Assembly (NCBI RefSeq): GCF_017377855.1
Contig: NZ_JAFREP010000032.1
Location: forward strand, 1-64,000
Direction of reading: 5' to 3'
DNA from: Acanthopleuribacter pedis
Lineage (GTDB): Bacteria > Acidobacteriota > Holophagae > Acanthopleuribacterales > Acanthopleuribacteraceae
DNA length: 64,000 nt
The translations under genes were made by a program, and so were the position numbers. Below the pieces are notes generated by a model. It was not told the DNA's origin. It made no database searches and saw only the letters and a program-made list of their open reading frames with translations. Below are positions 16,923-25,195 of the stretch, piece after piece (position 1 is the stretch's first letter; every line of letters begins with the position of its first letter).

Positions 16923-19598
16923 ATGGAACAAATCGGTAAATATCGGATCGTTCGTGAGTTGGGCAAAGGCGGCATGGGCACCGTCTACGAAGGCGAAGAC
17001 ACCGTCATCGGCCGTCAAGTCGCGATCAAAATAATCAAAGACGAAATCCGCGACGACCAGGAACTCAAAGAACGCTTCTTTCGAGAAGCCAAGTGGGCGG
17101 GCGGCTTGTCGCACCCCAATATCACGGTTGTCTACGATGTGGGCGAACACGAAGAACGCCCCTACATCGTGCTCGAATACCTCACCGGCCAGGATCTCAA
17201 AACGCTGATCCACCGACGCGAGGCCCTCACCCTCATCCAAAAAATCGATATCGGCCTTGAAATGCTCGCCGGGCTTGAGTTCGCCCATAGCAAAGAAATT
17301 ACCCACCGCGACATCAAGCCGGACAACATCCGCATCATCGACGGCAACCATGTCAAAATCATGGACTTCGGTATCGCCCGTCCCAAAACCAGCGACCTCA
17401 CCGAGACCGGCATGGTGATGGGTACCCCGGCCTACATGTCGCCCGAACAAATTACCGGTAAAAAGCTGGACCCGCGCTCCGATATCTTTTCCTTCGGGGT
17501 GGTGTTTTTTGAATTACTCAGTTACCGCAAACCTTTTACCGGCGACTCAACCACCACCCTCGCCTACCAAATTCTCCTGTACGCGCCCCACAAGCTGAAT
17601 CTGAGCGAAGACGACCAGCAGTTCCTCGAACCCTTGCAACAGTTGTTGAACAAGTGCATGAAGAAAAATGTCAGCGACCGCTACCAATCCTGCACCGAGA
17701 TCATCCAAGACCTCAAAGAGATCCGCGAGCTGATGGTCTCCAACCGCATCACCGACCGCGTGTTCTTGGAGAACCTCAAGGAACATTCGGTCCAAACGAT
17801 TATCAGCCGCGGGCGCAAGATGATCGACGAGGCCGATTTCGAAAAAGCACGGCAAGCCTTTGCCTACGCCCTTGAGCTGGATCCAGAACTCCTGGAAGCC
17901 AAGGAAGAATTGCAAGGCCTTGAAGACCGCACCCAGCATCGCAAAAAGATCCAAGAACTGCTCAGTGAAGCGGACACCCATTCGATTCGCAACGACTTTG
18001 ATCGCGCGCTAGACACCTACCACAAGGTGCTCGACATCGATCCAAAAAACGAGGAAGCCCTCCAAAAGCTGGACAAGCTGCAAAACAGACTGGCATCCTT
18101 GACCTCCAAAGCCCATAAAACCACCACCTCGATCAAACGTCCCAGCAAAGGTAAATACGCCTTCATCGCAATCGGCCTGGCCGCGGCCATCATCGGCGGG
18201 GCCTATGTCCTGTTGCAATCACCGGCACCACCGGAAGACGATCTGTTCGCCAACAGCGAGCAGGTGGCCGATCCGACCAACACCGCGGCGGCGTCGTCCG
18301 AAACCACCCCACCACCGGAAAGCGACATCAGCGAAACCACGGCCGCGCATAATGAAACCCCTGCCGACACAACGACACCCGGCGATCCCGCGAACAGCGC
18401 CCCCGCGAACAGCGATCCCGCGAACAGCGCCCCCGCGAACAGCATTGCCGCGGCCGGCGCAACCGAGGAACCCGAAAACCCACCCGCGGCAACAGCAGAA
18501 ACAACCCCGGCCAAGCAGGCTGACGACCCCAAAGAACTCGCCCGCTTGATCAGCGATAATGAAAAATTACTGCGCCAAATTGTTTTGCAAAAAGCACGGA
18601 CCCAGGCCGTGGACGGCGCCAAGGAAACCAAAGCCTTTCGCAACGCGACCGCCTTGGAAAAACGCGGTCGCGATTACGCCGCAAAAAATACCAAAAACGA
18701 ACTGGAAAAGGCGCAACGGACCCTTAACCAAGCCCTCGGCGCCTATCGCACCGCGGCACGTACCGCCACGGAAGCCCAACAAAAACAAGCCTCGGCGGTC
18801 GAAAACCTTATCAAGCAAGTGGAACGCGCGCGCGGCCAAGTGGCCGGCACCGAGGCCGACCGCGGCGGCTTGGCCAATTACCGTGAAGCCGAGATTCTCG
18901 AGAAACAAGGGATTCAATCGTTCCAACGCGGCCAATTGAAGCAGGCAACCGACGCGCTCCAGGCAGCGGAACGCAAGTTTAACGAGGCCCAAAGTGACAT
19001 GTACCGCGTGCTCAACGAACGCACCGCGGCGGCACGGAAAGCCATGCAGGACGCCCGTTTTAAAATGAACGCGGCCTCCCGTCGCAGCGAGGATTTCACC
19101 AAAGCCCAAAACCTTGCCAACCTGGCCCGTGACGCGGAAAAACAAGGCAAATTCTCACGCGCCATTAAGGTCTACGAGGAAGCTACCGCCGTTTTTGAGG
19201 CGCTCGCCCAAACCCAGGCCGCATCAAGCAAGCCCGTTACCCCGCCGACCCCGACCCCGGAGCCGTCCCAACCCAAGGTCAACCCCGAAGAACAAGTGGT
19301 CGCTTTTATCGAGACCTACCACAACCTCTTTGAAAGCGGGGATATCTCCAACCTTTCCAGTCATATGAATTTCAGTAAAAGCGAGCGATCCAACTGGGGC
19401 CGGTTCTTTGAAACCGCCGAACGAATTCAACTGGACATTCTTGATCGCGACATCGATTTACGCGGAACCACCGCGGATGTTAAGCTAAAGCTCAAGCTCT
19501 CCTACTACAACAAAGCAAGCCGCAAGTCCGAAGAACGCGAATTTCCGTTTACCTACCGCCTCAGCCAAAAGAGCGGTTCCTGGAAACGGGTTAAGTAG
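16923..19598 (+). CDS. Membrane Ser/Thr protein kinase with TPR and coiled-coil C-terminal region
   Basis: An 891-residue Hanks-type kinase. The kinase domain (about 6-270) has the P-loop GKGGMGTVYEG, catalytic loop HRDIKPDN with Asp130, DFG and SPE motifs, and looks active. Then come TPR-like helices (300-400), a transmembrane helix (about 410-430), a Thr/Ala/Pro-rich segment with four PANS(A/D) repeats, a long coiled coil (540-760) and a C-terminal SnoaL/NTF2-like domain (about 790-891) on the outer side of the membrane. The ATG at 16923 starts right before the domain (MEQIGKYRIV); its ribosome-binding site is weak. It is followed by an outer-membrane protein gene 148 bp downstream. Targets unknown. 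Confidence 0.88.
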   Translation: MEQIGKYRIVRELGKGGMGTVYEGEDTVIGRQVAIKIIKDEIRDDQELKERFFREAKWAGGLSHPNITVVYDVGEHEERPYIVLEYLTGQDLKTLIHRREALTLIQKIDIGLEMLAGLEFAHSKEITHRDIKPDNIRIIDGNHVKIMDFGIARPKTSDLTETGMVMGTPAYMSPEQITGKKLDPRSDIFSFGVVFFELLSYRKPFTGDSTTTLAYQILLYAPHKLNLSEDDQQFLEPLQQLLNKCMKKNVSDRYQSCTEIIQDLKEIRELMVSNRITDRVFLENLKEHSVQTIISRGRKMIDEADFEKARQAFAYALELDPELLEAKEELQGLEDRTQHRKKIQELLSEADTHSIRNDFDRALDTYHKVLDIDPKNEEALQKLDKLQNRLASLTSKAHKTTTSIKRPSKGKYAFIAIGLAAAIIGGAYVLLQSPAPPEDDLFANSEQVADPTNTAAASSETTPPPESDISETTAAHNETPADTTTPGDPANSAPANSDPANSAPANSIAAAGATEEPENPPAATAETTPAKQADDPKELARLISDNEKLLRQIVLQKARTQAVDGAKETKAFRNATALEKRGRDYAAKNTKNELEKAQRTLNQALGAYRTAARTATEAQQKQASAVENLIKQVERARGQVAGTEADRGGLANYREAEILEKQGIQSFQRGQLKQATDALQAAERKFNEAQSDMYRVLNERTAAARKAMQDARFKMNAASRRSEDFTKAQNLANLARDAEKQGKFSRAIKVYEEATAVFEALAQTQAASSKPVTPPTPTPEPSQPKVNPEEQVVAFIETYHNLFESGDISNLSSHMNFSKSERSNWGRFFETAERIQLDILDRDIDLRGTTADVKLKLKLSYYNKASRKSEEREFPFTYRLSQKSGSWKRVK
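18387..18446 (+). repeat. 15-bp in-frame repeat encoding PANS(A/D)
   Basis: Four copies of a 15-bp unit (cccgcgaacagcgcc-type) encode Pro-Ala-Asn-Ser-Ala/Asp in the extracytoplasmic linker of the kinase. Seen directly; a flexible spacer. Confidence 0.85.
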
Positions 19599-19746
19599 CC
19601 GAGGCGACACGCGGATCTCCACGCTGCTCGGTTGTACGTGCTTGACCCGGCGACGGGCCGTTCTCCCAATCTCGGTTTTGCCGGCCCTAATCCGGCGGGC
19701 CCCGGCCCGCACCGCATTGGTTCTTTTTTTATGGATGAGGTGTTTC

Positions 19747-21057
19747 ATGATTGCTTTTAAACCCATGCTCCGGCTGTTGGTCACCGCACTGCTCGGGGTT
19801 TCGCCCGCTTTCGCACAGCTCGGCACCGTTTTCGACCAAGTTTTTGAAGAAATTCTGGTTAATCGGCTTCAATTAAGCCCCGGCCAACACGGCGACCACT
19901 TCCGAGAAGCCGCCTTTGTCGCCAACTCCCAACTGACGCCTTCGCTGAACACCGCCATCACCAACAACGTGTCCTCGTTCCCCAACAGCAATACCTCCAT
20001 CGGGGTAACCTTTAGTTTCGAGTCCGGGGCACCGGAGAAAATTCGCCGCGCCATCGGCCCGGTTTTTGGTGAATCCGCCACCACCTTGGGCAAAAAACGC
20101 CTCAACCTGGGGATGAACACCAGCCGCCTGACGATGGATCGATTCCGCGGTTTGGATACCCGAGATTTGACCTTTACCTTTACCCACGTGGATGTCACCA
20201 ACGACGGCACCCTTGGCGAAAACCCGAGCGAAAGCGATACCATTGACGTCGCCCTCGGCATGGATGTCGACGCCACCATCTTGGCCTTCTACGCGAGCTA
20301 CGGATTAACCGACCGCCTGGATATCAGCGTTTCGGCACCCTATATCGACATCAGCCTGGACGGCACGGCGGTAGCAAGGGTCGACAGCTTTACCTTGGCC
20401 GCGGTGGGCATGGCCAACCACCACTTCGGCGACGACCCGACCCGCCCCATTCTCGAGAGCCAGGTCCCCTATTCCGAAAGCGCGGCCGGCTTGGGTGATG
20501 TCTCGGTTCGCGCCAAGTACAACGCATTCAACGCCGACCGCTTCCAGTTGGGTTTCTTTTTTGACTACCGCTTTGACAACGGCGATGAAAGCGATTTTCT
20601 CGGCACCGGCTCCAACGAATTCCGCGTGGCCCAAGTCCTCTCGGGCGGTGACGACAATTACCAGTACCTGATTAACCTCGCCTTCGAAAAACGCCCGGGC
20701 GACCTGGATAGTGACGAAATCGAACTGCTGCTCGGTTTTAACTACGAGGTCGGAAACGGCTTTGCCTGGGCCGTGGAACTCATGGGCGACTACGACCTCA
20801 ACGATCTAGAGGCCATTAACCTGCTCAACGACAGCGTGGAAATCGTCGACCGCTCCGGCGATGCGCTGAACCCACGCCAGGTCCGTTTGTCCAACATTCC
20901 CGACCGCAGCGACGACCACACGCTCAACGCATCTCTCGGCCTACGCTGGGCACCCACCGACAAACTGATTCTCCTGGGGAATCTGCTCATACCGCTTAAC
21001 GACGCGGGCCTGCGCTCGAACGTTGTTGCCACGGCCGGCTTCGGCTACAACTTCTAA
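19747..21057 (+). CDS. Outer-membrane beta-barrel protein of unknown function
   Basis: A 436-residue exported protein. The signal peptide ends near ALLGVSPAFA, and the mature part is dominated by alternating beta strands (LDISVSAPYIDISL, FQLGFFFDYRF, FAWAVELMGDYDL) and ends in Phe (AGFGYNF), the usual C-terminal signature of outer-membrane barrels for BAM recognition. Overall layout resembles the PF13557 phenol-degradation/MetA-like outer-membrane channel family; this is tentative. The ATG at 19747 is preceded by GAGG; another Met lies 6 codons later. It lies between two signalling genes, possibly co-transcribed with the upstream kinase. Confidence 0.75.
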   Translation: MIAFKPMLRLLVTALLGVSPAFAQLGTVFDQVFEEILVNRLQLSPGQHGDHFREAAFVANSQLTPSLNTAITNNVSSFPNSNTSIGVTFSFESGAPEKIRRAIGPVFGESATTLGKKRLNLGMNTSRLTMDRFRGLDTRDLTFTFTHVDVTNDGTLGENPSESDTIDVALGMDVDATILAFYASYGLTDRLDISVSAPYIDISLDGTAVARVDSFTLAAVGMANHHFGDDPTRPILESQVPYSESAAGLGDVSVRAKYNAFNADRFQLGFFFDYRFDNGDESDFLGTGSNEFRVAQVLSGGDDNYQYLINLAFEKRPGDLDSDEIELLLGFNYEVGNGFAWAVELMGDYDLNDLEAINLLNDSVEIVDRSGDALNPRQVRLSNIPDRSDDHTLNASLGLRWAPTDKLILLGNLLIPLNDAGLRSNVVATAGFGYNF

Positions 21058-21154
21058 CCCTCTCGCGCCGACCCTACCCGTGATCGGAGCCACCGCCGCA
21101 CGCTTGGATTCCGGCATGGTTCCGATGTAACGGGCCAGGGTCAAAGGACCCTTC

Positions 21155-24100
21155 ATGACGCCGCTTTGGCTGCTTACGCTGCTGTTGCTCAACCCAGACA
21201 CGACGCCGATTTTCACCAATCTCGGCTCCAACGACGGCCTTTCCCAAAGTACGGTCTGGGCCTCACTTCAGGACGATCTCGGTTTTGTCTGGATCGCAAC
21301 AACGGAGGGGCTTAACCGCTACGACGGCCATACGTTCAAGGTCTTTAAACACGACCCCAACAACCCCAACAGCCTCGCCGACAACCAAATACGCGATTTA
21401 TGCCTGGGCAATGACGACGATTTTTGGATGGCCACCGCCAACGGCCTAAGCCGTTACATCCCCAAACAAAACCGTTTCGAGACCTACCGAAACCAACAGG
21501 GCGAACCCGATTCCCTGAGCTACAACTACACGGTGTGTTTGGCAAAAAGCGACGACAGCCTGTGGATTGGCACACGCGAAGGGCTCAACCGTATGCGCTT
21601 CGACCAACCCGGCCGCTTCCAACGGTTCCGCCACGATCCCCAGGATCCCATGAGCCTCAACCACAACGAGGTTCGCGGCATTTTGTTCGACCGGCAGAAA
21701 CGACTGTGGGTGGCCACCTTCGGCGGTTTGGCTCAATTTGATCCCGAACGCCAGGCCTTTATTCGCTATCCGGCGGGACCGGGCGGCCTGTCCCACAATC
21801 AAGTGCGCGCCTTGGCCGAGGACAGCGAAGGCTTCATCTGGGCCGGCACCAGCAACGGCCTCAACCGCTTTAATCCCGAAACCCAATCCTGGCTGCACTT
21901 CTACGAAAAGCCCAATGATAACAACAGCTTACACGACGACTGGATCAATGTCATTGTGGCTGATCGGGAGAGCGGCCTGTGGATCGGCACCAAAGACGGC
22001 GGCCTCCACCTCTACGATTCGTCAACCGGCGACTTTACCCACTACAGCCGCACACCCGGCCTTGAAAACACCATTGCCGGCAACAACATCATCTCGTTGT
22101 TTATTGACCGTGCCCGCATGCTGTGGATTGGCACCTACAGCGCGGGCGTTTCAAAACTCGATCTCAAGGCAACCCAAATTCGCAAGATCGAACTGACCGA
22201 CAACAGCATTGAAGCCAAAGAAGTCCAGGCGATGTACTTGGGCCGCGACGAAACCCTTTGGGTCGGCACCCAGTACGGCTTGATCGAGCACAACCAACGG
22301 GAGCAACGCACCGAACTCCACTACCACGACCCCAAGCGCGCGAACAGCCTTTCGGAAAACCAAGTCCTCTCCATTCAAGCCGATCTTCAGGGGCGCATTT
22401 GGGCGGGTACCTACAGCGGCGGTCTCAACCGTTACCTGGGTTATGATCGCTTCAAACACTACCGCCACAACCCGAAGAACTCCACAAGTTTGGCCAGTGA
22501 CATTGTGCTGTGCCTGATGCTCGATAAGGGCGGCGACCTATGGCTGGGAACCCGCGAGGGCCTCAGCCGCTACCAAGCATCAAGCGACGATTTCTGGCAT
22601 TGGACCATCCCAGACGGGGAACAGATCAGCCGCCGCCAACGGGCGGTGATCACCATTCACGAAACCAAGGACGGCACCCTGTGGCTCGGCACCGACGGCG
22701 CGGGCCTCATTCGCTATAGCCCGCGTGGCGGTGATTTCACCCGCTTTCGCCAAAACCTTCACAATCCCAACACCTTGCATTCCGATGTCGTCAACGCCGT
22801 TTACGAGGACGGCGCGGGCGTGATTTGGCTCGGAACCAACGCCGGTCTCACCCGCTTTGAACCCGGTTCTTCCCTATTTACCACCGCCGGCAACACCGAG
22901 GGTCTCCCCTCCGGCACCGTTTACGCCATCATCGAGGGCGAAAGCAAGGCCCTTTGGCTGAGCACCAACCAGGGTATCTTCCGCTACGTCCCGGAGAGCG
23001 GCGCCCACGAAACCCGCCATTTCGACGTCTCCGACGGTTTACAAAGCAATGACTTCTTTCGCGGCGCGGTGCTCAAGGATCCCGGCGGCAACCTCTACTT
23101 CGGCGGGATTAACGGTGTGAACGTCTTCCACCCCGCCAACCTGCGCTACAACGAGTACGAACCGCCCGTGGTGCTGACCTCGTTCCGCATCTTCGACGAA
23201 CCCGCGCCCATCCCCGGCGACGTGGCCTACTTGGACGCCTACAAACTGAGTTACAAACAAAACATGCTGTCCTTTGAATTCGCCGCCTTGGACTACAGCG
23301 CCCCCCGCAAAAACCAATACGCCTATATGCTGGAAGGTTTTGACAGTGAGTGGATCTACAGCGGCTCGCGCAACTATGCCGCCTACAGCAACCTCGACGG
23401 CGGCACCTACCGCCTGCGCATCAAAGGCGCCAACAACCACGGAAAATGGAACGAAGCCGGCCTGAGCCTTCAACTCACCGTCACCCCCCCCTTCTGGCGC
23501 ACTACCTGGTTCCTCACCCTCATCATCGTACTTCTGGTTGTGGCCGCGATTGGGTCCCAGCGCTATTGGGTAAGCACCATGAACAAACGCAACGACCGCT
23601 TGCAAGATCTGGTGGAAACCAAAACCTTTGAACTGGAACAAGCCAAACAAAAGTTACTGGAAACCGCGCACCAGGCTGGTATTTTCGAAATCGCCACCGG
23701 CGTTTTGCGCCAGATTAAAGGCCAACTCGAAAGCGTTAAAAACGAAATCAAAACCATTCAAACCGCCAACATGAAAGACAACATCGCCGAAATCGGGTTT
23801 CTCGCCGGGGAGAGTCGCCATATCGCCAACGGCGAAACCCACACCACCCCGCCGGAACAGCTGGTCGACAACATCCACCAATTCCAAACCCGCTTGCAGA
23901 ACAACAGGATCGAGGTCGCTCATGCGGTTCAACGGCTGATTGAAAAAGTCGAAGGCATGAAGGACACCATCGCGGTCCAACACCAATACGCCACCAAACC
24001 CCTCTATCATCAAGACGTGAACCTGGTGGCGCTTGTGGAAGACGCGTTGCGCCTCGAATCGGCGCGGGTCAGCAGTTTGGGCGTAGAGATTCACAAAAAT

Positions 24101-24460
24101 TTTGACGTGCGTTCGGAAGTGCGTTTACCCAAAATCAAGCTGCTCCACGTGCTGTCCCAGGTCATCCGCAACAGCCTTGACGCCCTGGAAGTCGGCGATG
24201 CGGCTATTTTGCGAATGCGCATCGCCATTGATCAGGCCACGGAAGATACCTTGCGCATTACCCTAGAGGACAACGGCTGCGGCATTGAACAGGAGAACCT
24301 GGAACGCGTGTTCACCGCCGGTTGGACCACCAAAACGGACCGCCACGGGTTTGGTTTACACGAATCGGTAAACGCGATGCGCGAGATGCACGGCGAGTTA
24401 ACCATCGAAAGCCCCGGCAAAAACCGCGGCACCAAGGTGACGCTGATCCTGCCGTTTTAG
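21155..24460 (+). CDS. Propeller-type sensor, histidine-kinase-like with a lost H-box histidine
   Basis: An 1101-residue paralogue of the sensor at 12784: short signal peptide, propeller repeats (20-680), Y_Y_Y domain (about 700-780), transmembrane helix (783-805), coiled coil, helical dimerisation region and HATPase domain. The ATP-binding elements are present (VIRNSLDAL, DNGCGI, HGFGLH). However, where the paralogue has GVLHNIGN this protein has GVLRQIKG: the phospho-acceptor position is Arg852. It therefore probably does not autophosphorylate on the canonical site and may act as a partner or allosteric pseudo-kinase. The ATG follows an AAAGGA site. A G/T-rich tandem array follows the stop codon immediately. 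Confidence 0.88.
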   Translation: MTPLWLLTLLLLNPDTTPIFTNLGSNDGLSQSTVWASLQDDLGFVWIATTEGLNRYDGHTFKVFKHDPNNPNSLADNQIRDLCLGNDDDFWMATANGLSRYIPKQNRFETYRNQQGEPDSLSYNYTVCLAKSDDSLWIGTREGLNRMRFDQPGRFQRFRHDPQDPMSLNHNEVRGILFDRQKRLWVATFGGLAQFDPERQAFIRYPAGPGGLSHNQVRALAEDSEGFIWAGTSNGLNRFNPETQSWLHFYEKPNDNNSLHDDWINVIVADRESGLWIGTKDGGLHLYDSSTGDFTHYSRTPGLENTIAGNNIISLFIDRARMLWIGTYSAGVSKLDLKATQIRKIELTDNSIEAKEVQAMYLGRDETLWVGTQYGLIEHNQREQRTELHYHDPKRANSLSENQVLSIQADLQGRIWAGTYSGGLNRYLGYDRFKHYRHNPKNSTSLASDIVLCLMLDKGGDLWLGTREGLSRYQASSDDFWHWTIPDGEQISRRQRAVITIHETKDGTLWLGTDGAGLIRYSPRGGDFTRFRQNLHNPNTLHSDVVNAVYEDGAGVIWLGTNAGLTRFEPGSSLFTTAGNTEGLPSGTVYAIIEGESKALWLSTNQGIFRYVPESGAHETRHFDVSDGLQSNDFFRGAVLKDPGGNLYFGGINGVNVFHPANLRYNEYEPPVVLTSFRIFDEPAPIPGDVAYLDAYKLSYKQNMLSFEFAALDYSAPRKNQYAYMLEGFDSEWIYSGSRNYAAYSNLDGGTYRLRIKGANNHGKWNEAGLSLQLTVTPPFWRTTWFLTLIIVLLVVAAIGSQRYWVSTMNKRNDRLQDLVETKTFELEQAKQKLLETAHQAGIFEIATGVLRQIKGQLESVKNEIKTIQTANMKDNIAEIGFLAGESRHIANGETHTTPPEQLVDNIHQFQTRLQNNRIEVAHAVQRLIEKVEGMKDTIAVQHQYATKPLYHQDVNLVALVEDALRLESARVSSLGVEIHKNFDVRSEVRLPKIKLLHVLSQVIRNSLDALEVGDAAILRMRIAIDQATEDTLRITLEDNGCGIEQENLERVFTAGWTTKTDRHGFGLHESVNAMREMHGELTIESPGKNRGTKVTLILPF

Positions 24461-24463
24461 TTG

Positions 24464-24632
24464 TGGGTTTGGGTGTGGTTTGGGTTTGGATGGGGTTCCG
24501 ATTTGGGTGTGGTTTGGGTGCGGTTTTGAGTTTGGGTGTGGTTCCGATTTGGGTGTGGCTTTGAGTTTGGGTGTGGTTCCGATTTGGATGTGGTTTTGAG
24601 TTTGGGTGCGGTTCCGATTTGGGTGTGGTTCC
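24464..24632 (+). repeat. G/T-rich 35-bp tandem array
   Basis: The unit ggttccgatttgggtgtgg followed by ttttgagtttgggtgt starts at 24494, 24540, 24575, 24610 and (truncated) 24627. The spacing is 46 bp once, then 35 bp. The region before 24494 is a decayed run of TTTGGG(TGTGG). One strand is almost free of C. Runs of GGG separated by short T-rich spacers could form a G-quadruplex on the plus strand (or in the mRNA) just after the stop codon. Confidence 0.85.
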
Positions 24633-25195
24633 AGCGCCAGTCCTTTCAGGACTTGGGGTTCGGTGAATCGGGGCGTCCTAGGGTGGCAGGCGCTCTGCGC
24701 CTTTACCCCAGGCTGTCATAGGTAACCCCGTTGGGGTAGCTGGAAGTGGCTCGGCTCCGCCTCACGTTTAAATGAAGTATGGTCCCCGCATGGCGGTGTG
24801 CGTGTACTTTCAGCACACGCCGGATCTGTCCCCCGATGAAGATCGCGGTGGGGCCGTGGGCAGAGACAGGGATCAATTGCGGGTGAAGGTTGCGGGAACC
24901 GCGGGTGAAGACGGGCCGGGGTTTGCTCCGGTTCGTCCAGAAGGGACGAACACACCCCCATGCGGGGCCCACCATTTTTTTGAATGTTCGCCGGCGGCGG
25001 ACCACAACCCGCTGTCCTGTAAGAACTAACTATGGCAGCGAAGGGTCGGACCCTTTGAAAAAGGGGCCTACCCTGGGTCACCGCGGTTCCCAAAATGCAG
25101 GCGCTGAAGGTGCCGGCAAAAGGATGCTTTTGGGGTTCCCAAAATGCAGGCGCTGAAAGTGCCGGCAAAAGGGGTCTCCCCACGATCACCGGCGA
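24633..25195. other. Non-coding region between convergent sensor genes
   Basis: About 560 bp with patches of inverted repeats (for example gttcgtcc...gggacgaac near 24930-24955, and gcgtgtact...agcacacgc near 24800-24825) and a 39-bp direct repeat (25085-25172). Open frames here give Pro/Arg-rich, non-globular translations without ribosome-binding sites. It resembles eroded repetitive DNA. Confidence 0.45.
25085..25172. repeat. 39-bp direct repeat, two copies
   Basis: ggttcccaaaatgcaggcgc plus the following 19 bases occurs at 25085-25123 and again at 25134-25172 with one mismatch, a 49-bp period. Confidence 0.85.

Noticed and set aside
24464..25172. CRISPR-like spacing of repeats
   Set aside because: The repeats are tandem or paired without unique spacers of constant length, and no cas genes are present.
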